Notes under the pieces: model-generated | What the model was told of the DNA's origin: nothing | The model's input: the letters and a program-made list of their open reading frames with translations, nothing else | Database searches by the model: none | Origin: Stenomitos frigidus ULC18 | GTDB lineage: Bacteria > Cyanobacteriota > Cyanobacteriia > Leptolyngbyales > Leptolyngbyaceae | Length of the DNA: 64,000 bases | Reading direction: 5' to 3' | NCBI RefSeq assembly: GCF_003003795.1 | Contig: NZ_PVWK01000029.1 | Span: forward strand, 1-64,000 | Program-made: the position numbers and the translations under genes | Shown: one piece after another, positions 52,280 through 61,330 of the stretch | Numbering within the stretch: position 1 is the stretch's first letter | Layout: every line of letters starts with the position of its first letter

Positions 52280-52466
52280 TCGTTCTCACTCTAAGGTCGT
52301 AAACGGTAGGTTGTAGTCGATCATTGCAACAAGCCGTCGCTGACCATTAAGAGTCTGCAGCAGGCTAAGGACTTAACTCTAGCGTCTAGAGGGCATATCA
52401 AGCGATTGCCCTCTGCTTGACAGCTGTTTTGTAGAGATAGTGTCGCTAATTTATTGAGGGATTTAT

Positions 52467-52655
52467 ATGGCGCAAATTATTCCCGGTGAAAACGAAGGGA
52501 TCGAATCAGCGCTGCGCCGATTCAAGCGCGAGGTTTCAAAAGCAGGGATTTTTCCTGATATGAGAAAACATCGCCATTTTGAAACGCCGATCGAAAAGGA
52601 AAAGCGCAAAGCGATCGCAAAGCATAAACAGCGTCGCCGTAAGTTTCGCTATTAG
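52467..52655 (+). CDS. rpsU: 30S ribosomal protein S21
   Basis: A 62-residue basic protein: [17 protein letters not shown] and a lysine/arginine-rich C-terminus ([11 protein letters not shown]). This is the normal size for cyanobacterial S21. GAGGG lies eight bases before the ATG. It is downstream of rbp and upstream of the DUF3134 gene on the same strand. Confidence 0.95.
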   Translation: MAQIIPGENEGIESALRRFKREVSKAGIFPDMRKHRHFETPIEKEKRKAIAKHKQRRRKFRY

Positions 52656-52720
52656 TTGCAAATCATTTTTCAAGAACGATTCACCTAGTAGTCATAGTAG
52701 TAACGAACTATAAGGAAGCA

Positions 52721-52957
52721 ATGGTATATAATCCGTCACTTCAAGAAGAACCCCGGAATCAGAAAACACGGCTGATTCCTCCCAATCAAGTAGAACCGCT
52801 GCTTAGCTGGCTAGAGCAGAATGGACGGCTGATCTCGCGTGGTATTGATGCCGATCATGACAACGCGGTTGCAGATGAGTTGATTGACGAAATCGTTGAT
52901 ACAGGCGCATACAGCGATGATGACGACGATGATGTCGAAGATTTAGATGATGATTAG
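52721..52957 (+). CDS. DUF3134 family protein
   Basis: A 78-residue protein: MVYNPSLQEEPRNQKT, then LLSWLEQNGRLISRGID, ending in an Asp-rich tail of about 15 residues. I recognise it as DUF3134, a small cyanobacterial family without known function. AAGGAAGC lies directly before the ATG. It is 65 bp after rpsU and is followed by a strong hairpin, so it may be the last gene of that unit. Confidence 0.85.
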   Translation: MVYNPSLQEEPRNQKTRLIPPNQVEPLLSWLEQNGRLISRGIDADHDNAVADELIDEIVDTGAYSDDDDDDVEDLDDD

Positions 52958-53039
52958 TGCCGCTTTTTTGAGTCTGTGCAAAGCGCTAGGCGCAGAAGAG
53001 GCGCTAAGCTAATACGAACAGGACGCAACAATTTGACAC

Positions 53040-53077
53040 AATGAACCCACTTCCGGCATGTCGGAGGTGGGTTCATT
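53040..53077. terminator. Strong hairpin after the DUF3134 gene
   Basis: AATGAACCCACTTCCG pairs with CGGAGGTGGGTTCATT around a short loop, with one mismatch. It lies about 80 bp after the DUF3134 stop. No long T-run follows, so it may be a terminator or an RNA stabiliser. Confidence 0.7.
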
Positions 53078-53301
53078 GTATAAGGGGCAGTGTCGGTAGA
53101 AGGATCAGGTTGATCTTTATCCCAAAAAAGTTATAGAAAACTGCTGTTCAGAGGCTCGAACTACAGGTAGCCTAAGCATGAGAGTGACGAGATGACAAAA
53201 TGATCGGTGTTTGACCACGCGATCGTTAACAGAATCGAGGCAACATGCAGCCACAGACGGGATGTTGCAACAACACTTATCAATCAAGCCCATTACCGCC
53301 C

Positions 53302-53787
53302 ATGCTGAGACGTTCTTACTCTCTAACGGCACTTTTGGCTGCACTGGCAACACTCATAACTGTACTGGCGCAGGGGCAACCGCGTCCTGCTTTGACAAAC
53401 CCGGCAACACCGAAAAGTTTCAGCGAGCGACTGTCCGACTCCACTGTGCCCATTTGTTATATCCAGTTGGAAAATGGCCAATTAAGAGATCTCCGAGGTT
53501 TGTGTGGTAAAAGATTAAACAGTCCAGTCCGACCTGGAAGCCTTCAAAGACCGAACATACAATCTGATGTCGATGCAGAGGTCGATGAATCGGCTCCAAG
53601 GGCTACTCCCAAGCCTCAGCCAGCGTCCTCGCAGACAAACCCCACCAGCCCTTCACCACAGCCCACTGCTAGCCCTTCACCACAGCCCACTGCTAGCCCT
53701 GGCAACGTCCAGAGATTGCCTGCTAATCCTTCGACGATCGCTCCTAGTACACCGCATCCACTAGAGATTCGAGAAGATCGTGATTAA
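53302..53787 (+). CDS. Small exported Pro-rich protein with a CYIQ...CGK motif
   Basis: A 161-residue protein. The signal peptide is LRRSYSLTALLAALATLI and ends near Ala-Gln. The core PICYIQLENGQLRDLRGLCGK matches PVCYIQFQGSSTIDVSQVCGK of the protein at 654-1001. The rest is rich in Pro, Ser and Thr, with a 24-bp tandem duplication encoding SPQPTASPSPQPTASP. ATG at 53302 opens on the signal peptide; a start at 53245 has extra polar residues first. The two Cys of the motif could form a small disulfide loop. Function unknown. Confidence 0.6.
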   Translation: MLRRSYSLTALLAALATLITVLAQGQPRPALTNPATPKSFSERLSDSTVPICYIQLENGQLRDLRGLCGKRLNSPVRPGSLQRPNIQSDVDAEVDESAPRATPKPQPASSQTNPTSPSPQPTASPSPQPTASPGNVQRLPANPSTIAPSTPHPLEIREDRD

Positions 53788-53907
53788 GGGACGATCGTAG
53801 CGAAATTAGCACGATTTAAGTGCTCCCGTTAATGCTTCCATAGCATTCGCTTAACGCATTGCTGATAGTGTGTTGAACTGTTCAGGCATTTCAAAGTGGC
53901 AACTGTA

Positions 53908-56148
53908 ATGAGCAGTAAAATCTGGCATGGGTTCAGTCAACGCACGTGGGTACAAAGCATCGCCTGCGCGTTTATAACAGCCCTTCATCAAGCGTATCAA
54001 TTCTGGAGCCGTCATGCATTCAGGCGTTTATTAGCTGTTGTCTTCAGCGCGTTTTTTCTCGTTGTCACAACCCATGCAGTGATCGCTCAAGGTTCAAGTG
54101 TGCCTAGACCCAAGGTTATTCTCATTTCATTAGACGGGGCAACGCCCGGTTTAATGAATGAATATTTAAAAACGGGTGTACTTGACTCCAACACAGGCTT
54201 AGGCTTACTCAAGCGTCGTGGTGTTGTCGCGCAGCGCAATGTCACGTGTAATCCATCCCTGACAGCGGCCTGCCACGTTAGCATCGGCACAGGTTCCACA
54301 ACGGTCAAAACCGATGTTGTGGCCAACAGTTTTCACCTAATTGCCAGCCCCTTTACCCGTAACGTCAGTGGCTTTGCTGCCCCCATTGGCGGCTACACCG
54401 TAAAACCCGTTGGCCCAGCAGCACAGCCACTCGCAGAACCAATTTGGGTGGGGTTGAGACAACATGGTAAAAAAGTGGTTGCAGCGACGTTTCCTGGTGC
54501 GGATGGTGCTGAGATTACCTTGGCTGGCGCAGGTACGCCTGTGCTTCAAGCAGCGACCGATCGCACCGTTGATTACACTATTCCCTTTGGAGCATTCGCG
54601 GGGCAGGGTGCCAAAGGCTTTAGCTTAACAGCAACGGATTTTACGCCTGCACCCGGTCAAACAATCGGCCAACTGGAAGCGGCTGGCAAAAAGTCTTATA
54701 GCCCCATCTTGCAAAAAACGACCCCTCTGGATACCTTTGCTATCGGCACTGTGAACTACACCATCCAGGTGGCGGCGTTGGATACCACGAATGATGGGAG
54801 CGGTAATTACGATACGCTGGTCTTTTTTGATGCCTCTACAGGCATTCAGCCAGGTCCGTTTAGCTTGCCTGCAACGGGGCCTGCGTATGTTAAAGCAAGC
54901 GATCGCGCCTCGGCTCTCTTTTATTTAGAAGGCAGCGCCACTAAAGCAGGCACCGGGTTTTACGTCAGCACGCTGGCGCCAGATTTGACCACTGTGAGAA
55001 TTGCCCGCTACTCTGCCAACGCGATTCCTCGCAATACGCCTGTATTGGCAGATGTCGATGACATCAATAATAATGTTGGCTTCTGGGCACCCCAAGCTGA
55101 TTTCCGCATTCCTGAGCGTCTCAGCCCTGGTTTTACGACATTTCCCGATGCTGACCTGGAAGCCATTTACGAAGATCAGGTACGCACCTTTGTGGCTTAT
55201 CAGACCCGTGTGGTCTTGCGTGCAATCGCCAAAAACCCTGATGCTGATTTGGTACTTGCCTATATTGAACAACCCGATGGTTCAGAGCACCAGTTCCTGG
55301 CGATCGACCCACGTCAAGCGACTAACTCAACCAATCCAAACACGATCGGCGCTGGACAGGATCAGGCGAAACTGGCACGCTACAAAACCTATGTTCAAGC
55401 GGCGTATCGCATTGCCAATCGTTCTGTGCAGCAAATCATTGACACAGTCGGTACAACTCGCAAAGGCACGCCCAAGAGCAATATCATTGTCGTTTCTGAC
55501 CACGGCTTTGCTCCCTTTCATACAGCTGTTGATTTCAACGCCCTGCTGAGAAAGAACGGCATTGATTCCACTAAGGTTCGTGCGATTACTTCTGGGCCTG
55601 CCGCCAACATTTACATCAATCTCAAAGGGCGCGAGCCTGATGGCATCGTAACTACAGAGGAATATATTGTGCTTCAGAAGCAGGTCGTCAAAATTCTGGA
55701 GGACTTTGTTGAGACCAACCCAAACTATACGAAGCGTGAAAGCAAGCCAATCTTTGACAAAATTCACGCTCGTCCCCTACCAAGTGATGTGAACGATCCA
55801 TCTTTTGGTTTGGGCACCAGCCAGTTTATTGGTCAAGATTCAGGTGATGTCTTTGCCACTCTCACTGAGGGTTACAATTTTGATGGCACCCAAGCACCTG
55901 TTGTGCCACGTTTAGGCGATGCACCAGAAACAACCCCCGTGCTTTCCGTGCCTAACTTCTATGGCGCACATGGCTACGATCCAAAACAGCTCAACATGAG
56001 TGCCATCTTCTTTGCAGCAGGGCCCAACATTCGTCGCGGGGATCTACAACAGGTACGCAATATTGATGTTGTGCCAACGATTAACAAACTATTAGGTGTA
56101 GAGTCTGCTTCAACGGTACAGGGAAAAGCTCTAAGCATTGACTCTTGA
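53908..56148 (+). CDS. Exported alkaline phosphatase superfamily phosphodiesterase
   Basis: A 746-residue exported protein (signal/anchor RRLLAVVFSAFFLVVTTHA at about 45-63). The metal and nucleophile sites of the nucleotide pyrophosphatase/phosphodiesterase group are visible: ILISLDGATPG, the Thr region NPSLTAACHVSIGTG, DGSEHQF and VVSDHGFAPFH. A final His is in FYGAHGYDP. It would release phosphate or nucleotides outside the cytoplasm. The start is unclear: ATG at 53908 or GTG at 53896, neither with a good Shine-Dalgarno. A large middle segment (about 180-370) has no family match I recognise. Confidence 0.85.
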   Translation: MSSKIWHGFSQRTWVQSIACAFITALHQAYQFWSRHAFRRLLAVVFSAFFLVVTTHAVIAQGSSVPRPKVILISLDGATPGLMNEYLKTGVLDSNTGLGLLKRRGVVAQRNVTCNPSLTAACHVSIGTGSTTVKTDVVANSFHLIASPFTRNVSGFAAPIGGYTVKPVGPAAQPLAEPIWVGLRQHGKKVVAATFPGADGAEITLAGAGTPVLQAATDRTVDYTIPFGAFAGQGAKGFSLTATDFTPAPGQTIGQLEAAGKKSYSPILQKTTPLDTFAIGTVNYTIQVAALDTTNDGSGNYDTLVFFDASTGIQPGPFSLPATGPAYVKASDRASALFYLEGSATKAGTGFYVSTLAPDLTTVRIARYSANAIPRNTPVLADVDDINNNVGFWAPQADFRIPERLSPGFTTFPDADLEAIYEDQVRTFVAYQTRVVLRAIAKNPDADLVLAYIEQPDGSEHQFLAIDPRQATNSTNPNTIGAGQDQAKLARYKTYVQAAYRIANRSVQQIIDTVGTTRKGTPKSNIIVVSDHGFAPFHTAVDFNALLRKNGIDSTKVRAITSGPAANIYINLKGREPDGIVTTEEYIVLQKQVVKILEDFVETNPNYTKRESKPIFDKIHARPLPSDVNDPSFGLGTSQFIGQDSGDVFATLTEGYNFDGTQAPVVPRLGDAPETTPVLSVPNFYGAHGYDPKQLNMSAIFFAAGPNIRRGDLQQVRNIDVVPTINKLLGVESASTVQGKALSIDS

Positions 56149-56669
56149 GTCGTTCTAAAGCCCTGCGATCGAGGTTGTTAATCCTCGCTGTAGAGACATG
56201 CTGTAGGTCTCTACAGCAAGGATTTCTATAAATGATTACTTACGCAGAAGAGATGCTCCAGCCTCCTTAAAAAGGGGGAACAATTAAAGCCCCTTTTTTA
56301 AGGGGGATTAAGGGGGATCAGCATCGGTTGATAAATTGACCAATGCATCGAAAGCCTTGTCATGATGTAACAGCCCGCTCGTGATTAGAAATCTGAGTTA
56401 ACGCTGCAACTCGTTGAAACGGGTTAAAAACTTGTTCTGGCTTTCAGTGCCTTTAGTGGACTTTAACCCTATTTAGACCGTGATTTTCAATCACATGTGG
56501 GTAACGCGATGAGCGAGGACGATTCAACTATTCTCTAGGCAGAATCGATCGCGTTGATTCCACTGTGATTTGTGAGGGTGTTCGCCCGACTACTGTTTGC
56601 GCGATCGCCTTCTCCTAAAATCAAACATGATTGCCAAACGCAACGACTGCATCTTGAATCTACAGACCC
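56149..56669. other. Intergenic region with palindromic repeats
   Basis: 521 bp before the Rieske gene, with no gene. GCTGTAGAGAC / GTCTCTACAGC (56187-56217, 9-nt loop) is a perfect inverted repeat just after the phosphatase gene and could be its terminator. A second element at 56262-56320, built of CCTTAAAAAGGGGG, CCCCTTTTTTAAGGGGG and a further AAGGGGGATC, is a dispersed palindrome type that I recall from other cyanobacterial genomes. Confidence 0.55.
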
Positions 56670-57686
56670 ATGCTGATCACCCAACAGCCTATCCTTAAGC
56701 GCTTCTGGTATCCTGTCATGCCAATCGCCTCTCTCCAAGAGGCTCCCCAGGCGTTTACGCTGCTGGGGCAACCACTGGTGCTATGGCTAGATGGCGACGG
56801 CAAGCCAGCGGCAACAGAAGATCGCTGCTGTCATCGATCGGCACAACTCTCCAAGGGACAGGTCATCGACGGCAATATCCGCTGTCCCTATCACGGGTGG
56901 TCGTTTGATGGCACGGGTGCCTGCGTCAAGGTGCCTCAACTCACCACTGATCATATTCCCCGTACCTATAAAGTCAGCGGCTATCAGTGTAAGGAACGCT
57001 ACGGCTACGTGTGGGTCTGCATGGGCGAGCCTCTGCATGGCCTTCCCGATATTCCTGAAGCGACTGATACAGGGTTTCGGCAGATTCACGAGTTCTACGA
57101 AACCTGGCATGCCAGCGGCTTGCGGATTATGGAAAACTCCTTTGACAGCGCCCACGGAAACTTCGTGCATGCGCGATCGTGGGGCGACATGAGCAACCCT
57201 GTGCCACCACCGATCGACGAAATTACTGACACTGAAACAGGCTTTTTAATGAAGCATTGGGTCGAAGTCTTGAACCCCGACCTGCAAAAGCAAAATCTGG
57301 GCATTGCCGACGAGAAAACCATTCGCACGAACGAACGTCGCTGGTTTATGCCCTTTGCCCGGACGCTCAAAATTCAGTATCCCAATGGCTTGATTCACCT
57401 CATCTTTTCTGCTGCTACGCCGATCGACGACAAAACCTCCCAACTCATCCAATTCTGCTTCCGCAACGATACTGAAGCCGATGCGAAAGCGGCAGATGTC
57501 ATTGCCTTCGATCGCACCGTCACCCAAGAAGATCGTGAAATCCTGGAAACGACTGACTACGACGCGCCACTCGACATTTGCCAAGAGCAACACATGGCAT
57601 CCGATAAACCTGGTATTCTAATGCGACATAAGCTCGCTGCCTTGCTGAAAGCGCACGGCGAAGTTGAGCAACGTCGCCAGGATTGA
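56670..57686 (+). CDS. Rieske-type ring-hydroxylating / N- or O-demethylating oxygenase
   Basis: A 338-residue oxygenase alpha subunit. The Rieske cluster site is CCHRSAQLSKG and CPYHGWSFDG (C-x-H, C-x2-H). The non-haem iron site is ENSFDSAHGNFVH (D-x2-H-x4-H). The size and layout fit the vanillate demethylase / PAO-like / caffeine demethylase branch more than classical two-subunit dioxygenases. A reductase is not adjacent. The stop is 2 bp before the amidohydrolase start, so both are one operon and may act on the same ring or methylated nitrogen compound. Confidence 0.88.
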   Translation: MLITQQPILKRFWYPVMPIASLQEAPQAFTLLGQPLVLWLDGDGKPAATEDRCCHRSAQLSKGQVIDGNIRCPYHGWSFDGTGACVKVPQLTTDHIPRTYKVSGYQCKERYGYVWVCMGEPLHGLPDIPEATDTGFRQIHEFYETWHASGLRIMENSFDSAHGNFVHARSWGDMSNPVPPPIDEITDTETGFLMKHWVEVLNPDLQKQNLGIADEKTIRTNERRWFMPFARTLKIQYPNGLIHLIFSAATPIDDKTSQLIQFCFRNDTEADAKAADVIAFDRTVTQEDREILETTDYDAPLDICQEQHMASDKPGILMRHKLAALLKAHGEVEQRRQD

Positions 57687-57688
57687 TC

Positions 57689-59104
57689 GTGACTTATACC
57701 CTTCGTTCGGCTCTGATTCCCGTTGAGGATAGCTACGCTACTGTTGATGTTCAAATTGAGGGCGATCGCATTGCGGCGATCGGTGCTAGCTTGCCTACGG
57801 TGGGAACGGCGATCGATGCCGAAAACAAGCTGCTGCTGCCTGGTTTCGTTAACGGGCACGCTCACTCCGTGCAGTTTTGGCAACGCGGACTCATCCCCCA
57901 ACTGCCGCTAGAGCTGTGGCTAGCCGATGTTTTTGATACCTCTCCGACTGAGCTGGAGCAAACCTACCTGGGTGCTTTGGGTACGGCCATTAGCACCTTG
58001 CTGTCTGGCGGCACCTGCGTGATGGATCACCTGTATGTGATTCCTGGGCAGGAACTTGAAAGTATCGCAGCGGCGTCCCGTGCCTACAAGGAAGTCGGGA
58101 TTCGTGCCTTTATCGCGCCGTTAATTCAGGACATGCCTTTTGTCTCTGGCTATCCTGAAGGCGTCAAAACGCTGCCTCACCAGCCGTATCACCAATCCAC
58201 CGACGAACTGTTGGCGCTGATGGAGGCGATCGTCGCCCAATCGCACGCACCAGAAGACGGCATTCAAATTGCGGTCGGCCCCACTGGCTTTCACCGTTGT
58301 TCGGATGCGCTGTTTGAGGGTTGCAGAGATTTGAGCGATCGCCACAATCTCTGTCGCCACATTCACCTGCTGGAAACGAAGGCACAAAAAATGCTGGCAC
58401 AGGAGCGCTATGGCGGCAGCGCCGTTAAGCATCTCCAGCAGCTTGGCTTTCTGGATCACCGTACATCGCTCGCACATTCCATCTGGCTTGATGCTGCTGA
58501 TATCGAAGTTCTGGCAGAAACCAAGTCCACTGTGGTTCACAACGCCCTCAGCAACCTGCGCCTGGGTAGCGGTATTGCGCCTGTGCTGAAGTATCTGCAA
58601 GCCGGAGTCAACGTCGCGTTTGGCTGTGATGGAGCCGCCAGTAACGATGGTCAAGACATGCTTGAAGCCATCAAAATTGGTTCCCTGCTACATAATGTGA
58701 CTGACCCAGACTACAAGCACTGGATTACGCCCCGCAAAGCCGTTGAAATGGCGTCGATTGGTGGTTTCACAGGAGTGAATCTGGCAGACCAGGTTGGCTC
58801 TCTCACCGTTGGCAAGCAAGCCGATCTCGTCCTTTACGACCTCAAAAATTTGTCCCTGCTACCCCGCACCGATCCCATCAAGCTGCTCATTCTGGGCAGA
58901 CCTAATGCAGCTGTGGATAGCGTTTGGGTACGCGGTCAGCAAGTGTTCGCTGATGGCACGCTGAAAACAGTGGATACCAGCCACTTTACACAGACTGTCT
59001 TTAACTACGGAGAGGTTTACAGTAAGCCACAATACAAAACCATCCACCAAGTGGAAGCGCATTATCGGCGAGTAATGGGGTTAGCTGAATGCGGTGATGC
59101 TTAA
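57689..59104 (+). CDS. Amidohydrolase of the Atz/Trz deaminase type
   Basis: A 471-residue metal-dependent hydrolase. Metal ligands are FVNGHAHS (HxH), HIHLLETKAQ (His), HNALSNLRLGSG region and GCDGAASNDGQDM (Asp). This pattern fits deaminases or dechlorinases of N-heterocycles (AtzB, TrzA, guanine- or SAH-deaminase-like). The GTG at 57689 has AGGA six bases upstream and is preferred; a TTG at 57683 would put the AGGA too close. It is 2 bp after the Rieske gene. A 14-bp inverted repeat terminator lies 113 bp after the stop. Confidence 0.85.
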   Translation: MTYTLRSALIPVEDSYATVDVQIEGDRIAAIGASLPTVGTAIDAENKLLLPGFVNGHAHSVQFWQRGLIPQLPLELWLADVFDTSPTELEQTYLGALGTAISTLLSGGTCVMDHLYVIPGQELESIAAASRAYKEVGIRAFIAPLIQDMPFVSGYPEGVKTLPHQPYHQSTDELLALMEAIVAQSHAPEDGIQIAVGPTGFHRCSDALFEGCRDLSDRHNLCRHIHLLETKAQKMLAQERYGGSAVKHLQQLGFLDHRTSLAHSIWLDAADIEVLAETKSTVVHNALSNLRLGSGIAPVLKYLQAGVNVAFGCDGAASNDGQDMLEAIKIGSLLHNVTDPDYKHWITPRKAVEMASIGGFTGVNLADQVGSLTVGKQADLVLYDLKNLSLLPRTDPIKLLILGRPNAAVDSVWVRGQQVFADGTLKTVDTSHFTQTVFNYGEVYSKPQYKTIHQVEAHYRRVMGLAECGDA

Positions 59105-59217
59105 TGGGTGGTTGAGCGATCGTTCACCTCAAATCAGATCTTGAATCAGACCTTCGGCTTCTTTAACTCGACTTTAGCCATTTGGGCGGAGAAATAGGCT
59201 CAACAAAATGTAAAGAA

Positions 59218-59259
59218 AATGGAGTCAAGCCAGAACAGAACAGTAGGCTTGGCTCCATT
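59218..59259 (+). terminator. Terminator-like inverted repeat after the Rieske operon
   Basis: AATGGAGTCAAGCC / GGCTTGGCTCCATT, 14-bp arms with one mismatch and a 14-nt spacer. It ends 12 bp before the left end of the IS element. Confidence 0.7.
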
Positions 59260-59271
59260 GTGATTGTTAAT

Positions 59272-60335
59272 GGCGTTGTTGCATGAAAGAGGGGTTGCGG
59301 GCGGGAGAGCCATGGTAAGTTTCAATTACCACACTAAAACCTGCCATGAAGTCTCAATACCGTGTCCGCAACTGGTCTGAGTATAACGCTGGTCTCAAAC
59401 AGCGGGGAAGCCTCACCTTCTGGATCGATGAATCGGTGCTGGAGCAATGGAGCGACCCAAACTTGAGCGGTAAGCCTGGAGCGTCGCTCTACTATAGTGA
59501 CTTGGCAATTCTGACGATGGCGACCGTGAAAGCGGTGTATCGCCTGGCAGGGAGGCAGTGTCAAGGATTTCTAGAGTCCATCTTCGAGTTGATGGGGATT
59601 GCGTTGACGGTGCCAGATCACAGCACCCTATCGCGGCGGTTGGGGAAACTCGATGTCTCTTTACCCGTGATACCGAAGGAGGGTGCACGTCATGTGGTAG
59701 TGGATTCGACTGGGGTGAAAGTGTATGGGGAAGGGGAATGGAAAACTCGGCCACATGGGATTAGTAAACGCCGCACCTGGCGCAAACTGCACCTGGGAGT
59801 CGATGAAGCCACTGGAGAAATCCTGGCAGCAGTCGTGACGACCAATGATTTCCATGATGGCGAAGTCTTGAACGATGTCCTAGAGCAGATTGAAGGGGCG
59901 ATTGAGCAAGTCTCCACCGATGGAGCCTACGACCACAGTCATTGCTACGATGAGATCACCAAACGAGGTGCCAAGCCTGTGATTCCACCCCGCAATGATG
60001 CGGTGATTTGGCAGCATGGCAATCGCAAAGCCCCGCCTCATCCGAGAGACGAGAATCTGCGCTCCATCCGCAAGCATGGGCGGAAAAAGTGGAAGCGGGA
60101 TGCGAATTACCATCGACGATCCTTAGCAGCGACCACCATGTTTCGCTTCAAGGCAATCTTTGGCGGCAATGTGAATTCTCGTAAATTCGACAATCAGGCA
60201 GTCGAATTATTCATCAAGTGTGCGGCACTCAATCGCATGATCCAAATTGCTAAACCCGATAGCTATGAGGTCAAAGCTTAATCTAATCTCTCTCAAGTAA
60301 AAATCTGGCTGTTTTCTTAATCATGCAACAACGCC
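59272..60335 (+). mobile_element. IS5-family (IS903-group-like) insertion sequence
   Basis: 1064 bp bounded by perfect 15-bp terminal inverted repeats GGCGTTGTTGCATGA (59272-59286) and TCATGCAACAACGCC (60321-60335). It carries one full-length transposase gene. Flanking bases (left ...ATTGTTAAT, right GTTTGATCC...) show no direct target duplication. Size and end sequence fit the IS903 group. Confidence 0.88.
59346..60281 (+). CDS. IS5-family transposase, full length but lacking the catalytic Glu
   Basis: A 311-residue DDE transposase with ATG at 59346. The first Asp is in HVVVDSTGVKVYG and the second in STDGAYDHSHC. The YREK-type block reads YHRRSLAATTMFRFK: Tyr, Arg and Lys are at the right spacing (Y-x2-R-x3-E-x6-K), but the Glu position is Ala (codon GCG at about 60135). 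Members of this family normally have SLxE at that place. The frame is intact, so the loss looks recent. Transposition by this copy should be blocked unless another copy supplies the enzyme. Confidence 0.85.
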   Translation: MKSQYRVRNWSEYNAGLKQRGSLTFWIDESVLEQWSDPNLSGKPGASLYYSDLAILTMATVKAVYRLAGRQCQGFLESIFELMGIALTVPDHSTLSRRLGKLDVSLPVIPKEGARHVVVDSTGVKVYGEGEWKTRPHGISKRRTWRKLHLGVDEATGEILAAVVTTNDFHDGEVLNDVLEQIEGAIEQVSTDGAYDHSHCYDEITKRGAKPVIPPRNDAVIWQHGNRKAPPHPRDENLRSIRKHGRKKWKRDANYHRRSLAATTMFRFKAIFGGNVNSRKFDNQAVELFIKCAALNRMIQIAKPDSYEVKA

Positions 60336-60532
60336 GTTTGATCCTCTAAATTTTGGTGGGTTGATGGAGGGCGTTTTCAACTTAACCGGGCAGGTTCAAA
60401 ATTAAGCACAAGCATTCCTGAATCGTCAGGTGTGCTCAAACTATACGGCAGAATTGGACCCAGCGACTTCTCGCCAACCCTCAAATCGTTGGCGAAGTTG
60501 TTCGCGGTTGCTTTCCATTCATTTCAATTTAA
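60336..60532. other. Short gene-free stretch after the IS
   Basis: 197 bp between the right end of the IS and the truncated hydrolase. Nothing supported is seen. Confidence 0.35.
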
Positions 60533-60870
60533 TTACATTCCTTGGTTTACTAGAAAAGCTATGATCTCATTCGTCATCCTTTGCGGGCTTTCGAGAGGAA
60601 GATGGTGTCCGGCATTGGGAACGATCGCTAATTGAGCATTAGGAATCAGAGTTTGCATCTCCTGAGCTAGAAAAGACGGAGTCGCGAGATCGTTTGCACC
60701 CACCAGAATGAGGACTGGCGAAACAACGTTTTGAAGTTGGCTACGAATGTCTTGACGCGTTAGCACTGCTGCTTGAGCAGCAAGTTGAATACCCTGTAGG
60801 TCGTGATTCAACATGATTCGGCGTTCATCTTCTGCTTCGACTGGGTGCTGCATGATCTCAGATCTTGCAG
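60533..60870 (-). pseudogene. C-terminal fragment of an alpha/beta hydrolase
   Basis: About 110 residues of an alpha/beta hydrolase similar to 3-oxoadipate enol-lactonase-type enzymes: LAAQAAVLTRQDIRSQL, VSPVLILVGANDLATP (acid residue) and VPNAGHHLPLESP (catalytic His). The N-terminal half with the nucleophile Ser is missing. The upstream sequence (from about 60865) belongs to a transposase remnant, so the gene was cut by an insertion and is not functional. Confidence 0.75.
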
Positions 60871-61330
60871 CATTCTCGATAAGCCCGATTCGGCAGAGAT
60901 TTGAGGATAATTTGAAACCCATATTGAGTTGCAATGTCAGTGCGGATTTGGATGTACTTGAGTAATTGGAGCCAGACAATCGAGGTGAACAAGCTCGTTA
61001 AGGCTAAAGCACTCGCGGCTTGCCAATCCAGGGTGGGCGGTAAAGACCATTGGTCAATCCAATGGGCTATAGAGATAGGCAACGAATGAAAGGATGAGCC
61101 AACGATAGATGCTAATTTGAGTGGATTGCCCAAAGCGATGGAGCCCAAAGCGATGTTTGATGGTCTTAAACAAGCCCTCAATGGCCCAGCGTTTGCGTCC
61201 TAACCGCACCAAGTAGACGCCTGAGAAGGATGAGTCGAAACCACAAAGCGCAATGCTCGCTTGCCCTCGGCTCGTTTGAGCCAGAACCAATGGCTTGGTT
61301 GATGGGCATGAGGTATGCCCATCTCGCATT
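60858..61330 (-). pseudogene. IS4-like transposase remnant with frameshifts
   Basis: The C-terminal third of a DDE transposase is spread over at least three frames: one with WFWLKRAEGKRALRF (about 61240-61330), one with GVYLVRLGRKRWAIEGLFKT and HRFGLHRFGQST (about 61060-61250), and one with AHWIDQWSLPPTLDWQ up to YRECCKI (60858-61080). RWAIEGLFKTIKHRFG is typical for this group. The end sits exactly at the hydrolase fragment. Both frameshifts and the missing N-terminus show it is dead. Confidence 0.75.

Noticed and set aside
58121..58654. A 177-codon minus-strand frame within the amidohydrolase gene
   Set aside because: Shadow of a well-supported gene.
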